Source of the DNA: Terriglobia bacterium
Lineage (GTDB): Bacteria > Acidobacteriota > Terriglobia > Acidiferrales > UBA7541
NCBI GenBank assembly: GCA_020073605.1
Contig: JAIQEW010000002.1
Coordinates: 124,001-188,000, forward strand
DNA length: 64,000 nt
Reading direction: 5' to 3'
Shown in pieces: positions 28,757 through 38,257 of the stretch. The notes beneath the pieces were generated by a model. The model was not told the origin of the DNA and searched no databases. It saw nothing but the letters and a program-made list of their open reading frames with translations. Numbering within the stretch: position 1 is the first letter of the stretch; every line of letters begins with the position of its first letter. The position numbers and the translations under genes are program-made.

Positions 28757-29563
28757 CTAAAACGCCAAGTTGCCATCGGAGAGACTGGTTGCCACGTAAT
28801 GGTTCGACTGTAGCTCCGGAAAGGTTGCAGCAGGTTTCAGCAGCGTCCCTCCCCAGATGAACGTCGCTTCTGACGGCCCACTTTCAAAAACGACCACATA
28901 ATAGGAATGCCCTCTTCCGCCCATTTCATAATGGAGGAAGCACTTCTTGTCAGAGATTCCGGCAAAGATCAGTCTCCGCCGAGGGAGCCCTTCCCGGTGG
29001 ATCACATCTGTAAGTTGGAAGTCTTGGCCGGGATCTGCCATTCCGAATCTGAACTCTCGTACTAATGCTGCGAAGGCTGATTTGACTTGCGTTGGCACTG
29101 AGTCAACGCTTCTCAGAATCCGAAAGTCGCCGTCGAGAATGTGCTCACTTTCTGCGCGCGCAGTGAATGAGTCCGAGTTAGGAGTCAACAATTCGAGGAA
29201 GCCGCGAACCTCATCGGGAGCGGCGCGTTGGGAGAAAAATCCACCGTTTCTTTGAGTTTCCAGGAAATCCTTGCCAACACCGAAGCTACCCTTGAATTCG
29301 GTGCCGCTGTAGAACTCGGCGACGACAACTGGCACTGGTACACCGGACCAGGGCACATCCCAGCCGGTTCGGTGTAAATCGACAAAACGTACGATTTGGG
29401 AAATCGTCCGGGAATCCGTGATCTTTGGTGAGAAGTTAGAAGCGCCACTCCCCGTCACGGTGATTGTAGTCACTGAGCCAAGGGCTGAGAAACTGCGAGG
29501 GCCATGGCCACCGCAGCCTACCAACGCGATTATCGCGAACAAACAAGAGGGAGCGATCTTCAC
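28757..29563 (-). CDS. Lipoprotein of unknown function
   Basis: A 268-residue protein with a short signal peptide and lipobox (IIALVGC-GG) at the N-terminus. The mature part is mainly beta-rich with no recognised catalytic motif. It reads at lower G+C than its neighbours. It stands alone between infC and a PQQ-type gene, with 193-bp and 146-bp gaps either side. I do not recognise it; the lipobox supports a membrane-attached periplasmic location. Confidence 0.55.
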   Translation of the reverse strand: MKIAPSCLFAIIALVGCGGHGPRSFSALGSVTTITVTGSGASNFSPKITDSRTISQIVRFVDLHRTGWDVPWSGVPVPVVVAEFYSGTEFKGSFGVGKDFLETQRNGGFFSQRAAPDEVRGFLELLTPNSDSFTARAESEHILDGDFRILRSVDSVPTQVKSAFAALVREFRFGMADPGQDFQLTDVIHREGLPRRRLIFAGISDKKCFLHYEMGGRGHSYYVVVFESGPSEATFIWGGTLLKPAATFPELQSNHYVATSLSDGNLAF

Positions 29564-29709
29564 TACGCCATGTTATGCCGATGATCGTCAGCTTTCAAAC
29601 GCGTCCCCTCCCAAAGTTCCGCCTGCTGAACGCGTTTATCGGAAACTAATCCACTTTCCCTTTGAGATTTCATCGGCGGGCCGGGGAATGCCGGGGAAGC
29701 TGCAAGCCT

Positions 29710-31599
29710 CTACTGGACCGAGAAAGCCAGAAGCACGTTGCCGGAATTGCTGCCGGTGACGGCGTAGCCCGAGCCGATAAAGAGCATTCCATTCACGATC
29801 GTGGGGCCGATGGAGTTGATGGCGCCGCCCTTGGCCGCAACTTTATTGACCGTCTCGAATTTCTGCGCCGTGTCGTATTCCCACAGAATCTTGCCGTCGG
29901 CGGTCGAGACCGCGAGCAGCTTTCCATCGGTTCCGGCAACGAACGCCACGCCGGGCATCGCCGTCGCGGCGGCGGAGTTCGAGACGCGAGCAGTCCCTGG
30001 TTTCGGAAAGGTGGCTTTCCATACGCGCTCGCCGGTCGCCAATTTCAGCGCGATCATTCCGCCCGATTGCAATCCATAGTAGACGTTCCGATCGTCGGCC
30101 GCGCCGCCCCACACGATGCCGTTCAGGCGCGCCATGAAGTTTTTCTCCTGGCCCTTGGGAATTTCGACCGCGTGGACCTTCCACACCACCGCGCCCTTCC
30201 GGTCGGGATCGAGAGCGATGGCGGTTCCGTCCTTCATTCCGAAAACGACGACGCTCTTGCCGCCCGGAAGCTTGCGCAGGATGGGTGAATTACCGATGTC
30301 CTGGTCGGGGCCGTTCACCGACGGGCAGTTGTCGGTCCTCTCCGGTCCGTTGCACCCGCCCATGAACGCGTCGCCCGCTTCCGCCTGATAGAACCACAGA
30401 ACCTTGCCCGTCTTCAGATCGAGCGCCATCACGGCGTCGGTGGTATCCGGAGCGGGCTCGTTCTGCCCGTCGCCGGTTCCGAAGTAGATTGCATTGCGCC
30501 GCGCATCGATCGTGGGCGAATTCCAGATCGAGCCGCCCGACGGCGCGTATTGCTGAACGCCTTTCGAATTCTTCCGCGTGGGCTTCGGTGCGTCCACCAC
30601 GTACGTCTTCCAGATTTGCTTGCCGGTGCTCGCGTCGAGCGCCACCAGGCTTCCGCGGCCCGTGCAGCAGGAATAGTCGAGGTTGGAAGCCGAAAACTCC
30701 TCCGAAGACGAGACGGGAACGTACACGACACCGTTGTAGACCTTGGGGGCGGCGGTGATGCGCGCCACGAAGTGGTCGTCCACGCGCGTCGTCCAGAGCG
30801 GCTGGCCGTTTTGCGCGTCCACGGCATATACGTTGGCGTGGGCGTCGCCGAAGTAGGCGGCATACTTCGTCGCGCCGCGGCCCTTCACGCGCGCCACACT
30901 GACGGCGCCGCGCACGTTCCCCTTGGCCGGATACGACCAGTAGACGCACCCGGTGCCCGCGTCGAGCGAATAGACGTAGCCGATGTCGCTGCCGACGAAG
31001 ATGCGTCCCGAGACGACCGTGGGCTGGCCGAACGCGGATAGCCCGGTGGGATAGCCGAACGCCCATTTCAATTTCAAGTGCGGCACCTGATCGGCGGTGA
31101 GTCCGGCGGCCTTGGCGCTCTGAAAGCGCGTGTTGGTCAGATCGGCGCTCCAGCCATTCCACGAAGGCCCGGAGGCTGGATTGGAGAGGAGAGGATTCGC
31201 CGCGCACTGGTTCGGCATGTCCATCGCGTCGCCTACTTTCAGGCTGCCGAGCGGCCGGCCGCTCAGGAACGTGGCCAGCATGCGCCTCTGGTCCTCCGTC
31301 AGGGTGTCTCCCTGAGTCTTCATCGCACCGATGGTCAGCGCGTCGTAGATTCTCTCCGGGGACAGCTGCCGGATTGTGTCCGGCGTAGGCACGCGCTCGA
31401 GATTCGGATTTCCGTGGCAGCCCATGCAGCGCTGCTGGAAGATGCCGATGCCGCTCTCGGTGCCCGCTGTGAGATTCGCGTTTGCTGCCGCCTGCGGCGC
31501 CGGTGCGGCGGGCGGGGCCTGTGCTCGAGCCGCACCGGCACAGGCGAGGCTGCCCAGAATGCCGGCCATCGCTACAACACAAAAACATTTTCTCGTCAC
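29710..31599 (-). CDS. Cytochrome c-PQQ dehydrogenase-like fusion protein
   Basis: This 629-residue periplasmic protein has a signal peptide, an N-terminal cytochrome c domain with C58-MGC-H62, and a beta-propeller of PQQ type. Propeller repeats include VYSLDAGTGCVYWSY, LVALDASTGKQIWKTY and VMALDLKTGKVLWFYQ. The haem-first order resembles PVA dehydrogenase (cytochrome) proteins, where alcohol oxidation passes electrons from PQQ to haem c. The alcohol substrate is unknown and no PQQ synthesis genes are in the window. It lies 25 nt after a DUF8021-like secreted protein gene and is probably in the same operon. Confidence 0.75.
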   Translation of the reverse strand: MTRKCFCVVAMAGILGSLACAGAARAQAPPAAPAPQAAANANLTAGTESGIGIFQQRCMGCHGNPNLERVPTPDTIRQLSPERIYDALTIGAMKTQGDTLTEDQRRMLATFLSGRPLGSLKVGDAMDMPNQCAANPLLSNPASGPSWNGWSADLTNTRFQSAKAAGLTADQVPHLKLKWAFGYPTGLSAFGQPTVVSGRIFVGSDIGYVYSLDAGTGCVYWSYPAKGNVRGAVSVARVKGRGATKYAAYFGDAHANVYAVDAQNGQPLWTTRVDDHFVARITAAPKVYNGVVYVPVSSSEEFSASNLDYSCCTGRGSLVALDASTGKQIWKTYVVDAPKPTRKNSKGVQQYAPSGGSIWNSPTIDARRNAIYFGTGDGQNEPAPDTTDAVMALDLKTGKVLWFYQAEAGDAFMGGCNGPERTDNCPSVNGPDQDIGNSPILRKLPGGKSVVVFGMKDGTAIALDPDRKGAVVWKVHAVEIPKGQEKNFMARLNGIVWGGAADDRNVYYGLQSGGMIALKLATGERVWKATFPKPGTARVSNSAAATAMPGVAFVAGTDGKLLAVSTADGKILWEYDTAQKFETVNKVAAKGGAINSIGPTIVNGMLFIGSGYAVTGSNSGNVLLAFSVQ

Positions 31600-31623
31600 G
31601 CCGGTTGCCCCCCAGGATGAAAC

Positions 31624-32616
31624 CTACTTGTCGCTGATCCCGCCCCACGCGGAATTCAGATGATACTGCAAGCCGGACCCCACCATTTCGATCCGGCGGA
31701 TCTTGCCGTTTTCGATCTTGAACACCTCGGAGACCTCGATGCTCGAGGGCCGGTTGAAATTCTTCATGGAGACGTCCTGGCCGTTCGTGAGGTGAATGGT
31801 TTGCACGGTGCCGGGTTGATCGAAGATCACGTAGGCCCACACGATGCCGCGCTCTTCATCCACGAGCGGAAAGCGGCGGTGATGAATTCGCGTAACGATC
31901 GCGTAGTAGCCGCTCTTGAACTGCGCCATGCAGCTCATCGCAAAGGCGTTGAAAGGCGCGTTCGGCGAAAGTGTCGGATTGTTCGTGGTGCGCATTCCGT
32001 TTTCCATGCGGTCGCAATCGTCGGCGAACGGGTAGTTGCCCTTCCCGTCGTTGTTCTCCAGTCCCTCGAAGTACATGTTGGCCGTGCGGATCAATTGCTG
32101 GCGCGAAACGCGCTGCGCCGGAGGAATGGCATTGAACCAGATCGGTTCCGGCTGGCTCGTGTCGAGGCCGGCGATGTTGTTCGGGCCTCCGCCACCCTGC
32201 CGGTAGTAAGTCGTCTCGATTTCCGTGATCCGGCCGAGCTCCACGCGCAGGCGCATGCCCATGATCAGCAGGTGCTCGCCCTCGTGCATGGTCACCATGC
32301 AGCCGATCTGCTCGGCGACCGGATCGGAGAAGCAGTGCTTGTAGCCGCCGATCGCGGTGGCCGTGCCCCAGAATCCGTCGCCGACGTCCATCACCTGGTC
32401 CTGTTCGGTGTACTTCACGTCGGCGGCGAGCGGCAGGCGCTTCGGATCGTGCGCCACGAGCGCTGCGAGATACTGATTGGCCAGCCCTTCTAGGCACGCG
32501 CGATCGCAATCCACCGGAATCGGGCCCGTGGCGGAGACAGCCGGAGTGAAATGCTCGCCGGCAATCACAAAGGCCAGCACACACGCCGCGGCGATGATGA
32601 AGAGTTTCACTCGCAT
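31624..32616 (-). CDS. Secreted protein, DUF8021-like
   Basis: The 330-residue protein has a signal peptide and then CDRACLEGLANQYLAALVAH, a start found in a bacterial and fungal family I know as DUF8021. Two repeats share a pattern of a lone helix and strands (LPLAADVKYTEQD and the GKNGNYPFADDCDRMENG part), which recalls an SnoaL/NTF2-like fold twice. Several Cys could form disulfides. No catalytic residue is clear. It precedes the cytochrome-PQQ gene by 25 nt and may supply or bind its substrate; this is a guess. Confidence 0.6.
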   Translation of the reverse strand: MRVKLFIIAAACVLAFVIAGEHFTPAVSATGPIPVDCDRACLEGLANQYLAALVAHDPKRLPLAADVKYTEQDQVMDVGDGFWGTATAIGGYKHCFSDPVAEQIGCMVTMHEGEHLLIMGMRLRVELGRITEIETTYYRQGGGGPNNIAGLDTSQPEPIWFNAIPPAQRVSRQQLIRTANMYFEGLENNDGKGNYPFADDCDRMENGMRTTNNPTLSPNAPFNAFAMSCMAQFKSGYYAIVTRIHHRRFPLVDEERGIVWAYVIFDQPGTVQTIHLTNGQDVSMKNFNRPSSIEVSEVFKIENGKIRRIEMVGSGLQYHLNSAWGGISDK

Positions 32617-32694
32617 GGGTTTTCTCCTTCCCTCGAGAGCGGCAAACCAATACTACTAATCCGGCACCCGCGCAAGGGGCGAGCGTCGCCGCGC

Positions 32695-33318
32695 CTATTT
32701 CTTGCCGGTTGTTCCCGCCGAGGCGGCGCAGGAATCGAGCGCCTTGTGTGTATCGTTGGCCCATCGAGGAAAACCGCGGGATTCCAGGAATTCGACCACT
32801 TCGGAATCGCTGCCCCCGACGGATTCGTGGAACTGGTAGAGGATGGGATGTTCGGCAACTTCGTCCTCGTCGCGTGGTCGGACGAACACGATGTTGTTGA
32901 ACGCTTTGAACTGCGCCGCGATGGCCGGGCACTGCTCGGCGGAGAATTTCCACTCCCGCATTTTCAAATCCTGCTTCATCTCTTGATACGACCGCGACGC
33001 ATCTTTGGAATGGAGCGCGAGAAGCTGCTGGTAGAGCGGCCGGTCCTGGGCTTCGCGAAGCGTGGCGCGGATGGCGCGGGCGTCCTGCGTGTTTTCGAGC
33101 ACCAGCGAGAATTCGAGCGCGTTGTTTTCGCCGTCCTGGTGGGCGCGAACCGCGATGAAGTCGCCTTCCGCGTGACTGATGGGGAAAAGCTCGTCAAACG
33201 CCGCCGCGAAGTGCTTGTCGGTCCATTCGCGATTCGCGTCCTTCTGCGGCCAAGCGGAAAATCCGATCAACGCGAATGCAATCGCCGCGGCAACGTACTT
33301 CACGATTGAGATTTTCAT
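32695..33318 (-). CDS. Secreted protein of unknown function
   Basis: A 207-residue protein with a signal peptide (VKYVAAAIAFALIGFSAW) and a mixed helix/strand mature part containing NALEFSLVLENTQDARAI, FNNIVFVRPRDEDEVA and two Cys that may pair. It lies 12 bp downstream of thrS and probably shares its transcript. I do not recognise a family. Confidence 0.6.
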   Translation of the reverse strand: MKISIVKYVAAAIAFALIGFSAWPQKDANREWTDKHFAAAFDELFPISHAEGDFIAVRAHQDGENNALEFSLVLENTQDARAIRATLREAQDRPLYQQLLALHSKDASRSYQEMKQDLKMREWKFSAEQCPAIAAQFKAFNNIVFVRPRDEDEVAEHPILYQFHESVGGSDSEVVEFLESRGFPRWANDTHKALDSCAASAGTTGKK

Positions 33319-33329
33319 TTCTTCGCCGG

Positions 33330-35267
33330 CTACTGCGTCGCGCGGGATTCTACCTCATTGCGCAGGTCGGCGATGAATTGATCGAGCGGGCGCGGGCCGA
33401 GATCGCCCTTCGAGCGGTGGCGCACGGCGACGGTGCCCGCTTCGGCTTCCTTGCCGCCGATGACGAGCATGTACGGAATCTTTTGCATCTGCGCGTCGCG
33501 GATTTTCGCCTGAAGCTTTTCGTTGCGGTCGTCGAGGTGGACGCGGAAGCCCGCGTCCTTGAGCTGCTGTGTGACCTTCCGCGCGTAGTCGATGGTCTTT
33601 TCGCTGAGCGGCAGCACCGAAGCCTGCACGGGAGCGAGCCACGCCGGAAAGGCCCCGGCGTAGTGCTCGATCAGCACGCCGAAAAACCGCTCAACCGAGC
33701 CCCACAGCGCGCGATGGACCATCAGCGGCTGGTGGCGCGCGCCATCCTCGCCAACGTATTCCAGCTCGAAGCGCCGCGGCAGATTGAAATCGAACTGCAC
33801 GGTGGTGAGCTGCCACGGGCGGCCGATCGCGTCCACGAGCTTCACGTCGATCTTCGGGCCGTAGAACGCGGCCTCGCCCGGAATGTATTTGTACGGGACG
33901 TTCATGCGCTTCAGCGTATTGGTGAGCGCATCCTCGGCGCGTTTCCATTCTTCGGGAGTGCCGGCGTAAATCTCGGGATGCGCGGGGTCGCCGCCGGAAA
34001 GCTCGACCACGTAATCGCTGAAGCCGAAGACGCGCAGCACTTCCCAGGCGAACTCGACGCAATCCTGCACTTCCTTTTCGATCTGCTCCGGCATGCAGAA
34101 GATGTGAGCGTCGTCCTGCGTGAATCCGCGGACGCGCATCAGGCCGTGGAGCACGCCCGAGCGCTCGTAGCGATAGACCGTGCCCAGCTCGGCGAGCCGC
34201 ACCGGCAGCTCGCGATAGCTGCGCAGGTGCGATTTGAAAATCAGGATGTGGCCCGGGCAGTTCATGGGCTTGAGCTGGTAATCGGCCTTTTCGACTTCGA
34301 TCGCGCCGAACATGTTCTCGCGGTAGAAATTTGCGTGGCCGCTCGTCTTCCACAGGTCGAGCCGCATGATGTGCGGGGTGTAGACGAGATCGTAGCCGCG
34401 GCGGGTCAGCTCGGTGCGCAGCCAATCTTCCATCAGGCGGCGGATGATGCCGCCCTTCGGATGCCAGAAGATCAGGCCCGGCCCGGCTTCGTCCTGAATG
34501 CTGAAAAGATCGAGCTCCTGGCCGAGCCTGCGATGGTCGCGGCGCTTGGCTTCCTCGAGCTTGTGCAGGTATTCGTCGAGCTCTTTCTGATCGACGAAGC
34601 ACGCGCCGTAGATCCGCTGCATCTGCGGATTGCCTTCCTGTCCTTTCCAGTAGGCGCCCGCGACATTCATCAGCTTGAAGGCCTTGATGCGGCCGGTGGA
34701 GGGGATGTGCGGGCCGCGGCAGAAGTCGATGAACTTCCCCGTGGTGTAAAAGGAGACCATCGGCTCGATGGCTTTTTCCTCGACCAGCTCGCATTTGAAT
34801 TCCTGGTTCGACTTGCGATAGAGCTCGAGCGCCTCGGGCTTGGGAATCAGCTTGCGCTCGTTGGGAACGTCTTTCGCGGCGAGCTCGCGCATCTTGGCCT
34901 CGATTTTTTCGAGGTCCTCGGGCGTGAACGGCTGGTCGCGCAGGAATTCGTAGAAGAATCCGGTCTCGATCGGTGGGCCGACGCCGAGCTTTACGTCCGG
35001 GTAAAGCTCGAGGACGGCGGCGGCGAGCAGATGCGCGGCCGAGTGGCGGAAGACCTGCACCGCTTCGGGATCTTTCGCGGTGAGGATCGAGAGTTTTACA
35101 TTGCGGTCGAGGGGGCGCGAGAGATCGACAAGCTCGCCATCGGCGCGCGCGACGAGAGCGTCCTTGGCGAGGCGCGGCCCGATCTGGCCGGCGATCTGCG
35201 CGGCCGTGGTGCCGCTGGGCACCTCGCGCGTCGAGCCATCCGGCAGCGTGATTTGAATGTTTTCCAT
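33330..35267 (-). CDS. thrS: Threonyl-tRNA synthetase
   Basis: This 645-residue class II enzyme charges tRNA-Thr. The N-terminal TGS domain (MENIQITLPDGSTREVPSG) is followed by the editing domain with the HSAAHLLAAA motif. The catalytic core holds the zinc-binding MNCPGHILIF and GVLHGLMRVRGFTQDDAH, and the C-terminal anticodon domain ends in LGPRPLDQFIADL. It is the usual length. No T-box-like leader is seen in the 451-bp upstream spacer, so regulation is unclear. Confidence 0.96.
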   Translation of the reverse strand: MENIQITLPDGSTREVPSGTTAAQIAGQIGPRLAKDALVARADGELVDLSRPLDRNVKLSILTAKDPEAVQVFRHSAAHLLAAAVLELYPDVKLGVGPPIETGFFYEFLRDQPFTPEDLEKIEAKMRELAAKDVPNERKLIPKPEALELYRKSNQEFKCELVEEKAIEPMVSFYTTGKFIDFCRGPHIPSTGRIKAFKLMNVAGAYWKGQEGNPQMQRIYGACFVDQKELDEYLHKLEEAKRRDHRRLGQELDLFSIQDEAGPGLIFWHPKGGIIRRLMEDWLRTELTRRGYDLVYTPHIMRLDLWKTSGHANFYRENMFGAIEVEKADYQLKPMNCPGHILIFKSHLRSYRELPVRLAELGTVYRYERSGVLHGLMRVRGFTQDDAHIFCMPEQIEKEVQDCVEFAWEVLRVFGFSDYVVELSGGDPAHPEIYAGTPEEWKRAEDALTNTLKRMNVPYKYIPGEAAFYGPKIDVKLVDAIGRPWQLTTVQFDFNLPRRFELEYVGEDGARHQPLMVHRALWGSVERFFGVLIEHYAGAFPAWLAPVQASVLPLSEKTIDYARKVTQQLKDAGFRVHLDDRNEKLQAKIRDAQMQKIPYMLVIGGKEAEAGTVAVRHRSKGDLGPRPLDQFIADLRNEVESRATQ

Positions 35268-35718
35268 GGTCGCTTTTGGGCTAACTCGGAGGCCTGAAGG
35301 TTGCCGAGCGCACCCTCGAAAAGTGTGTCGAGTAAGATGTGCACCGATTGTTTGTTTTCAATAACTTAGGGGCGACATTACTCGGCAGGGTGTGACACTT
35401 AGTTGGCGCGGAAAAGCAGGTCCCTCGGCTCGTTCGCCGCAGCGAACCCGCTCGGGACGACGACCCTAGCCGGGTCGTCGATTCAGCACCGAGGCTGATG
35501 TCTCGCAGCTCGCTGCCACCGAATTTTCTTTCTTCCATCATCTTCTCAACCGTCGATTACCGTAGCACGATCCCAGGGCGATTTCATCCGGTTGTTCGTG
35601 TAAAGAATCGCGGATACGCGGAGTTGCGGAGGGATTGTGTGCGCGTTTTGGTCAACGGTATTCTGTCTCCGATCAACCACTCAGAGGCCCGAGTATATGC
35701 AGTTGTCAGCCTTTGCCA
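35268..35718. other. 451-bp spacer upstream of thrS, one hairpin
   Basis: No gene is supportable here. A perfect inverted repeat CGACGACCC (35458-35466) and GGGTCGTCG (35472-35480) has a 5-nt loop but no T-run. Around it lies CTCGGCTCGTTCGCCGC and AACCCGCTCGGGACGACG, a stretch similar to intergenic debris found elsewhere in the window. No T-box specifier loop motif was found on the minus strand. Confidence 0.4.
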
Positions 35719-36164
35719 TCACTGTTTCTTCATCCTCTGCAGCACACGGTCGTTGATCTCGAGTTTCTTAGCTCTCTGCTTTAACGTGAGACGACGCTTT
35801 CGCATCACACTAAAGTAGAAGTCCTTCTCCCATTCATTGATCCACCTGCGCTCGTGGGCATGCTGGATAGCCTCTGCATTGAGTGACTGTGAAATGTCTT
35901 TGCGGACTCGTTTGATCCCTTGGAATATCTTGTCGGATGGTAATCCGACAAATTTCTTGACGCAGCAATTGCCAACCGTGGCGCGAGCACCGTTGCGGCG
36001 ATTGAGCAGTACGCACAGCTCGATGATTGGGTAGTGACCGCAGAGGCATGTTTCTGGCTGGTCCGCCTCGTAGACCTCGAGCAAGGACCATCAAGCTTCG
36101 CTTCATCCCAAGTTCGCGCGACGGAGAGCTTAATAATCTCGCTAGTAAGTTGGAACTGAGACAT
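35719..36164 (-). pseudogene. Frameshifted gene of unknown family (CxCGHYPI protein)
   Basis: Two frames join to make one protein of about 148 residues. The first (from ATG 36164) gives MSQFQLTSEIIKLSVARTWD and EAKLD. The second, in the -1 frame, gives WSLLEVYEADQPETCLCGHY, then LNRRNGARATVGNCCVKKF, VKRVRKD, and a basic tail. The two parts meet at GAAGCGAAGCTTGATGG (36080-36096), where one base appears missing after CTTGA. From memory, homologues run without a break through this point. CLCGH and NCC may form a zinc site. A real frameshift or a sequencing error would look the same. Confidence 0.6.
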
Positions 36165-36274
36165 CTGAGTATTTGAGTTTTCTTTCGTCGGATGAGGTCA
36201 TGCTTAGTCCTGCCGCGCTTAACTAACGTCCTCATTTGCGAGCGGCGAGCCCTCGCGCTTGACGCAGAGCTGTA

Positions 36275-36901
36275 TTATCTTGCATTTTCTCCGTGGGCTT
36301 TCCATTCTTCATTACTAACTAGGGTAGATCGCACCACGCTCAGCGCGCTACAGCCATCGATGGACCGCAAGACTTGTTTGAGGCGCTTAAACAAGTCGTA
36401 GTGAATCCACGGGCTGAGCGTGATTCTGTCGATGCAAGACAACGGAATATCGATATCGAGCTTCGGCCTCTTCAATGTATCGGACTCGTAAATCATTCGA
36501 AATTCGTTCTCGTCTTCGAAAGCATATCGCTTCAAGAACGGGAGATCTTCGATCACAAGCGTCCGCTTTTCGATTTCGTCCAATGTCAGATATGTGATGG
36601 CCCTGACTCGCAAACCGGGCTCCACTTTAGTGGCCTTGAGCAGCGACGACCGCTTGAATCGAACGCAGACCCCGCTTGATCCACCCGCGAATATCCGCCA
36701 ATGATGATATGTCTCGTTGGCCTGAGTGAAACAAAGCGCCAAAACCGACTTGAGCTCCTTCTTCTCTCGATACAATGCGAGATAGTGCGAGTCGTTGCTA
36801 TCGTCCCAAGATCTGGGATCGAGGAGCGTGATCTTTCGTTCCCTCAATAGGTAAATCAGTGCTGGTAAGTCGAGGTAGCGTCGAAGATAGCTGTGGTTCA
36901 C
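36275..36901 (-). CDS. DUF2971-like protein
   Basis: The 208-residue product begins YLRRYLDLPALIYLLRERKI and has a WDDSND motif, ALCFTQANETYHHWRIFAGG and SGVCVRFKR. These resemble DUF2971 proteins, small soluble proteins often in accessory regions near defence or mobile genes. No catalytic chemistry is known. GTG 36901 follows GAGAGGA at 10 nt and overlaps by 4 bp the stop of a doubtful upstream frame. The region has lower G+C than the core genes, consistent with transfer. Confidence 0.6.
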   Translation of the reverse strand: MNHSYLRRYLDLPALIYLLRERKITLLDPRSWDDSNDSHYLALYREKKELKSVLALCFTQANETYHHWRIFAGGSSGVCVRFKRSSLLKATKVEPGLRVRAITYLTLDEIEKRTLVIEDLPFLKRYAFEDENEFRMIYESDTLKRPKLDIDIPLSCIDRITLSPWIHYDLFKRLKQVLRSIDGCSALSVVRSTLVSNEEWKAHGENAR

Positions 36902-37149
36902 TGTGCCTGGTCCTCTCCAGTATGACTCTGACTCGGATCAAGCTCCTTAAACGATCTTGGCCGGGACCCAAGCCGGGAGCACTTGCGGGTGCAGTCTAGA
37001 TAACCATCCAGTATAGAGCAACCGACGACACAATTGGCCGTACAGCGCGCGTATCGAAAACTAACCCCCCGGGCGGGTTGAAACGTCAGCTGGGGCTGAA
37101 GGGACAACAGCTTATCAGCAAGGGAATGGCTCGCGGTTGTTATGTCCAT
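36898..37149 (-). CDS. Doubtful small reading frame upstream of the DUF2971-like gene
   Basis: An 83-residue frame with six Cys, no homology I recognise and no membrane segment. It begins ATG GAC ATA after a GGGGGAT. Its stop overlaps the start of the next gene by 4 bp, which is the only reason to list it; codon use does not clearly support a gene. It may be a chance frame. Confidence 0.2.
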   Translation of the reverse strand: MDITTASHSLADKLLSLQPQLTFQPARGVSFRYARCTANCVVGCSILDGYLDCTRKCSRLGSRPRSFKELDPSQSHTGEDQAQ

Positions 37150-37206
37150 ATCCCCCGTCGGCTACGCTCAAAGCTGCTCCTGAGACCGCTGGGTTGGCGC
37201 TGAACG

Positions 37207-37282
37207 CTACGGAATGATGACGCCGGGGAGGCCGCGGAAGTGGGTGTTGGCGGTGACGAGATGGGCCCGGCAGACGCGCGGA
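37207..37282 (-). pseudogene. Relic of the 3' end of vapC
   Basis: Positions 37211-37280 match 38745-38814, the end of the intact vapC gene, at 67 of 70 positions, including an unbroken 50-bp run. Translated on the minus strand it reads RVCRAHLVTANTHFRGLPG then VIIP and a TAG stop. The gene beyond that is absent. It is a truncated copy left by duplication, recombination or loss of a second toxin-antitoxin locus. Confidence 0.8.
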
Positions 37283-37376
37283 CGGGAAACATGCCGCGCT
37301 GAAGACCGCGGCGCCCGTAGATCGACTACTTGCTGCGACAAGAACAGCGCATCGGAACGCGCTACGCGCGACTTCT

Positions 37377-37655
37377 TTATCTCAGGCTAACTTCTGGCGC
37401 GCCTACGGTGCTGAAAACCCACCCTTCCGATTTTCGGGCACTTTTCCGCCGGCTGTAAAGCGCGCAAGCTTCCGCGGCCGATGCACCGGAAATCAAGCCG
37501 TGGAAGGGGTCGGCGCCGAAGGTGCCGACGAGTTCGTAGAGGTAGGCGGGCGAGCTCACGCGCGCCAACCGGTCGCGCGCGGTGGCGCAAACGATCGGAT
37601 GCAGGCCGGAGAAGCGATTGCGCGGTTGGCGGGAAATGTAAACTACCTTCGCCAC
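37377..37655 (-). CDS. Small hypothetical protein
   Basis: A 92-residue basic protein, MAKVVYISRQPRNRFSGLHP, with ATARDRL and a Gly/Ala-rich middle. GTG 37655 follows GAAAGGAAG at 5 nt, a strong ribosome site, which favours a real gene. It is divergent from the cupin-like gene at 37715. No family is recognised and it may be a truncated remnant in the same accessory zone. Confidence 0.4.
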   Translation of the reverse strand: MAKVVYISRQPRNRFSGLHPIVCATARDRLARVSSPAYLYELVGTFGADPFHGLISGASAAEACALYSRRKSARKSEGWVFSTVGAPEVSLR

Positions 37656-37714
37656 GTTGACTTCCTTTCGGAAGGGGGCGTATACGAGGAACGAGTAGTT
37701 GAGGAGAACAACGT

Positions 37715-38185
37715 ATGGCTATCGCCCCCATTAAGAAATCCCGGAGGCCCCGTTCCGGGCACGAACTCATAAAGGGCACTCTGACCAGACCGCTGCTCCA
37801 ATTCGACCTAACCGGTGAACTCGACCAACTGCACCAGGATGAATCCTGGCTCCAGGCCACTGGGCGAAGCTCCAAGACTCTAGTGAAGCATCCGGATCTT
37901 CGCATTGTTCTGATCGCGATGAAGGCGAACAGCCGCATGCACGAGCACACGGCGACAGCCAGAATTTCCGTGCAGGCGCTGAGTGGTCATATTCAAGTCC
38001 ATCTGCCGGAGCAGGTGGTGGATCTCCCGGTCGGGCACCTGCTGGCATTGGATCAGTGCGTGCCCCATGATGTGGAGGCCATCGAGGACAGCGCCTTCCT
38101 GCTGACGGTATCGTGGCCCCCGGCGGCGGAGATCAAGAAGTGCAAGACTCATCCCAAGAGCACGACCGGCCGCACTCGGAAATAG
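37715..38185 (+). CDS. Cupin-fold protein
   Basis: The 156-residue protein has a cupin-like core: SRMHEHTATARISVQALSGH, HLPEQVVDLPVGHLLALD and VPHDVEAIEDSAFLLTVSW. The HEH pair and the late His match the metal-ligand positions in small cupins. The start is ATG 37715 after GAGGAG. It is followed 72 bp later by another cupin gene in the same direction, so the two form an operon. Substrate is unknown. Confidence 0.6.
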   Translation: MAIAPIKKSRRPRSGHELIKGTLTRPLLQFDLTGELDQLHQDESWLQATGRSSKTLVKHPDLRIVLIAMKANSRMHEHTATARISVQALSGHIQVHLPEQVVDLPVGHLLALDQCVPHDVEAIEDSAFLLTVSWPPAAEIKKCKTHPKSTTGRTRK

Positions 38186-38257
38186 CGAGGAATCAGCGCA
38201 TCTTGCAGAAAGCCGGGGTGGCAAACGAGCCAACTTCGGAACGAGAGGGATTCAAAG

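Noticed and set aside
35268..35718. Possible T-box leader of thrS
   Set aside because: No T-box antiterminator bulge sequence and no terminator were found on the minus strand.
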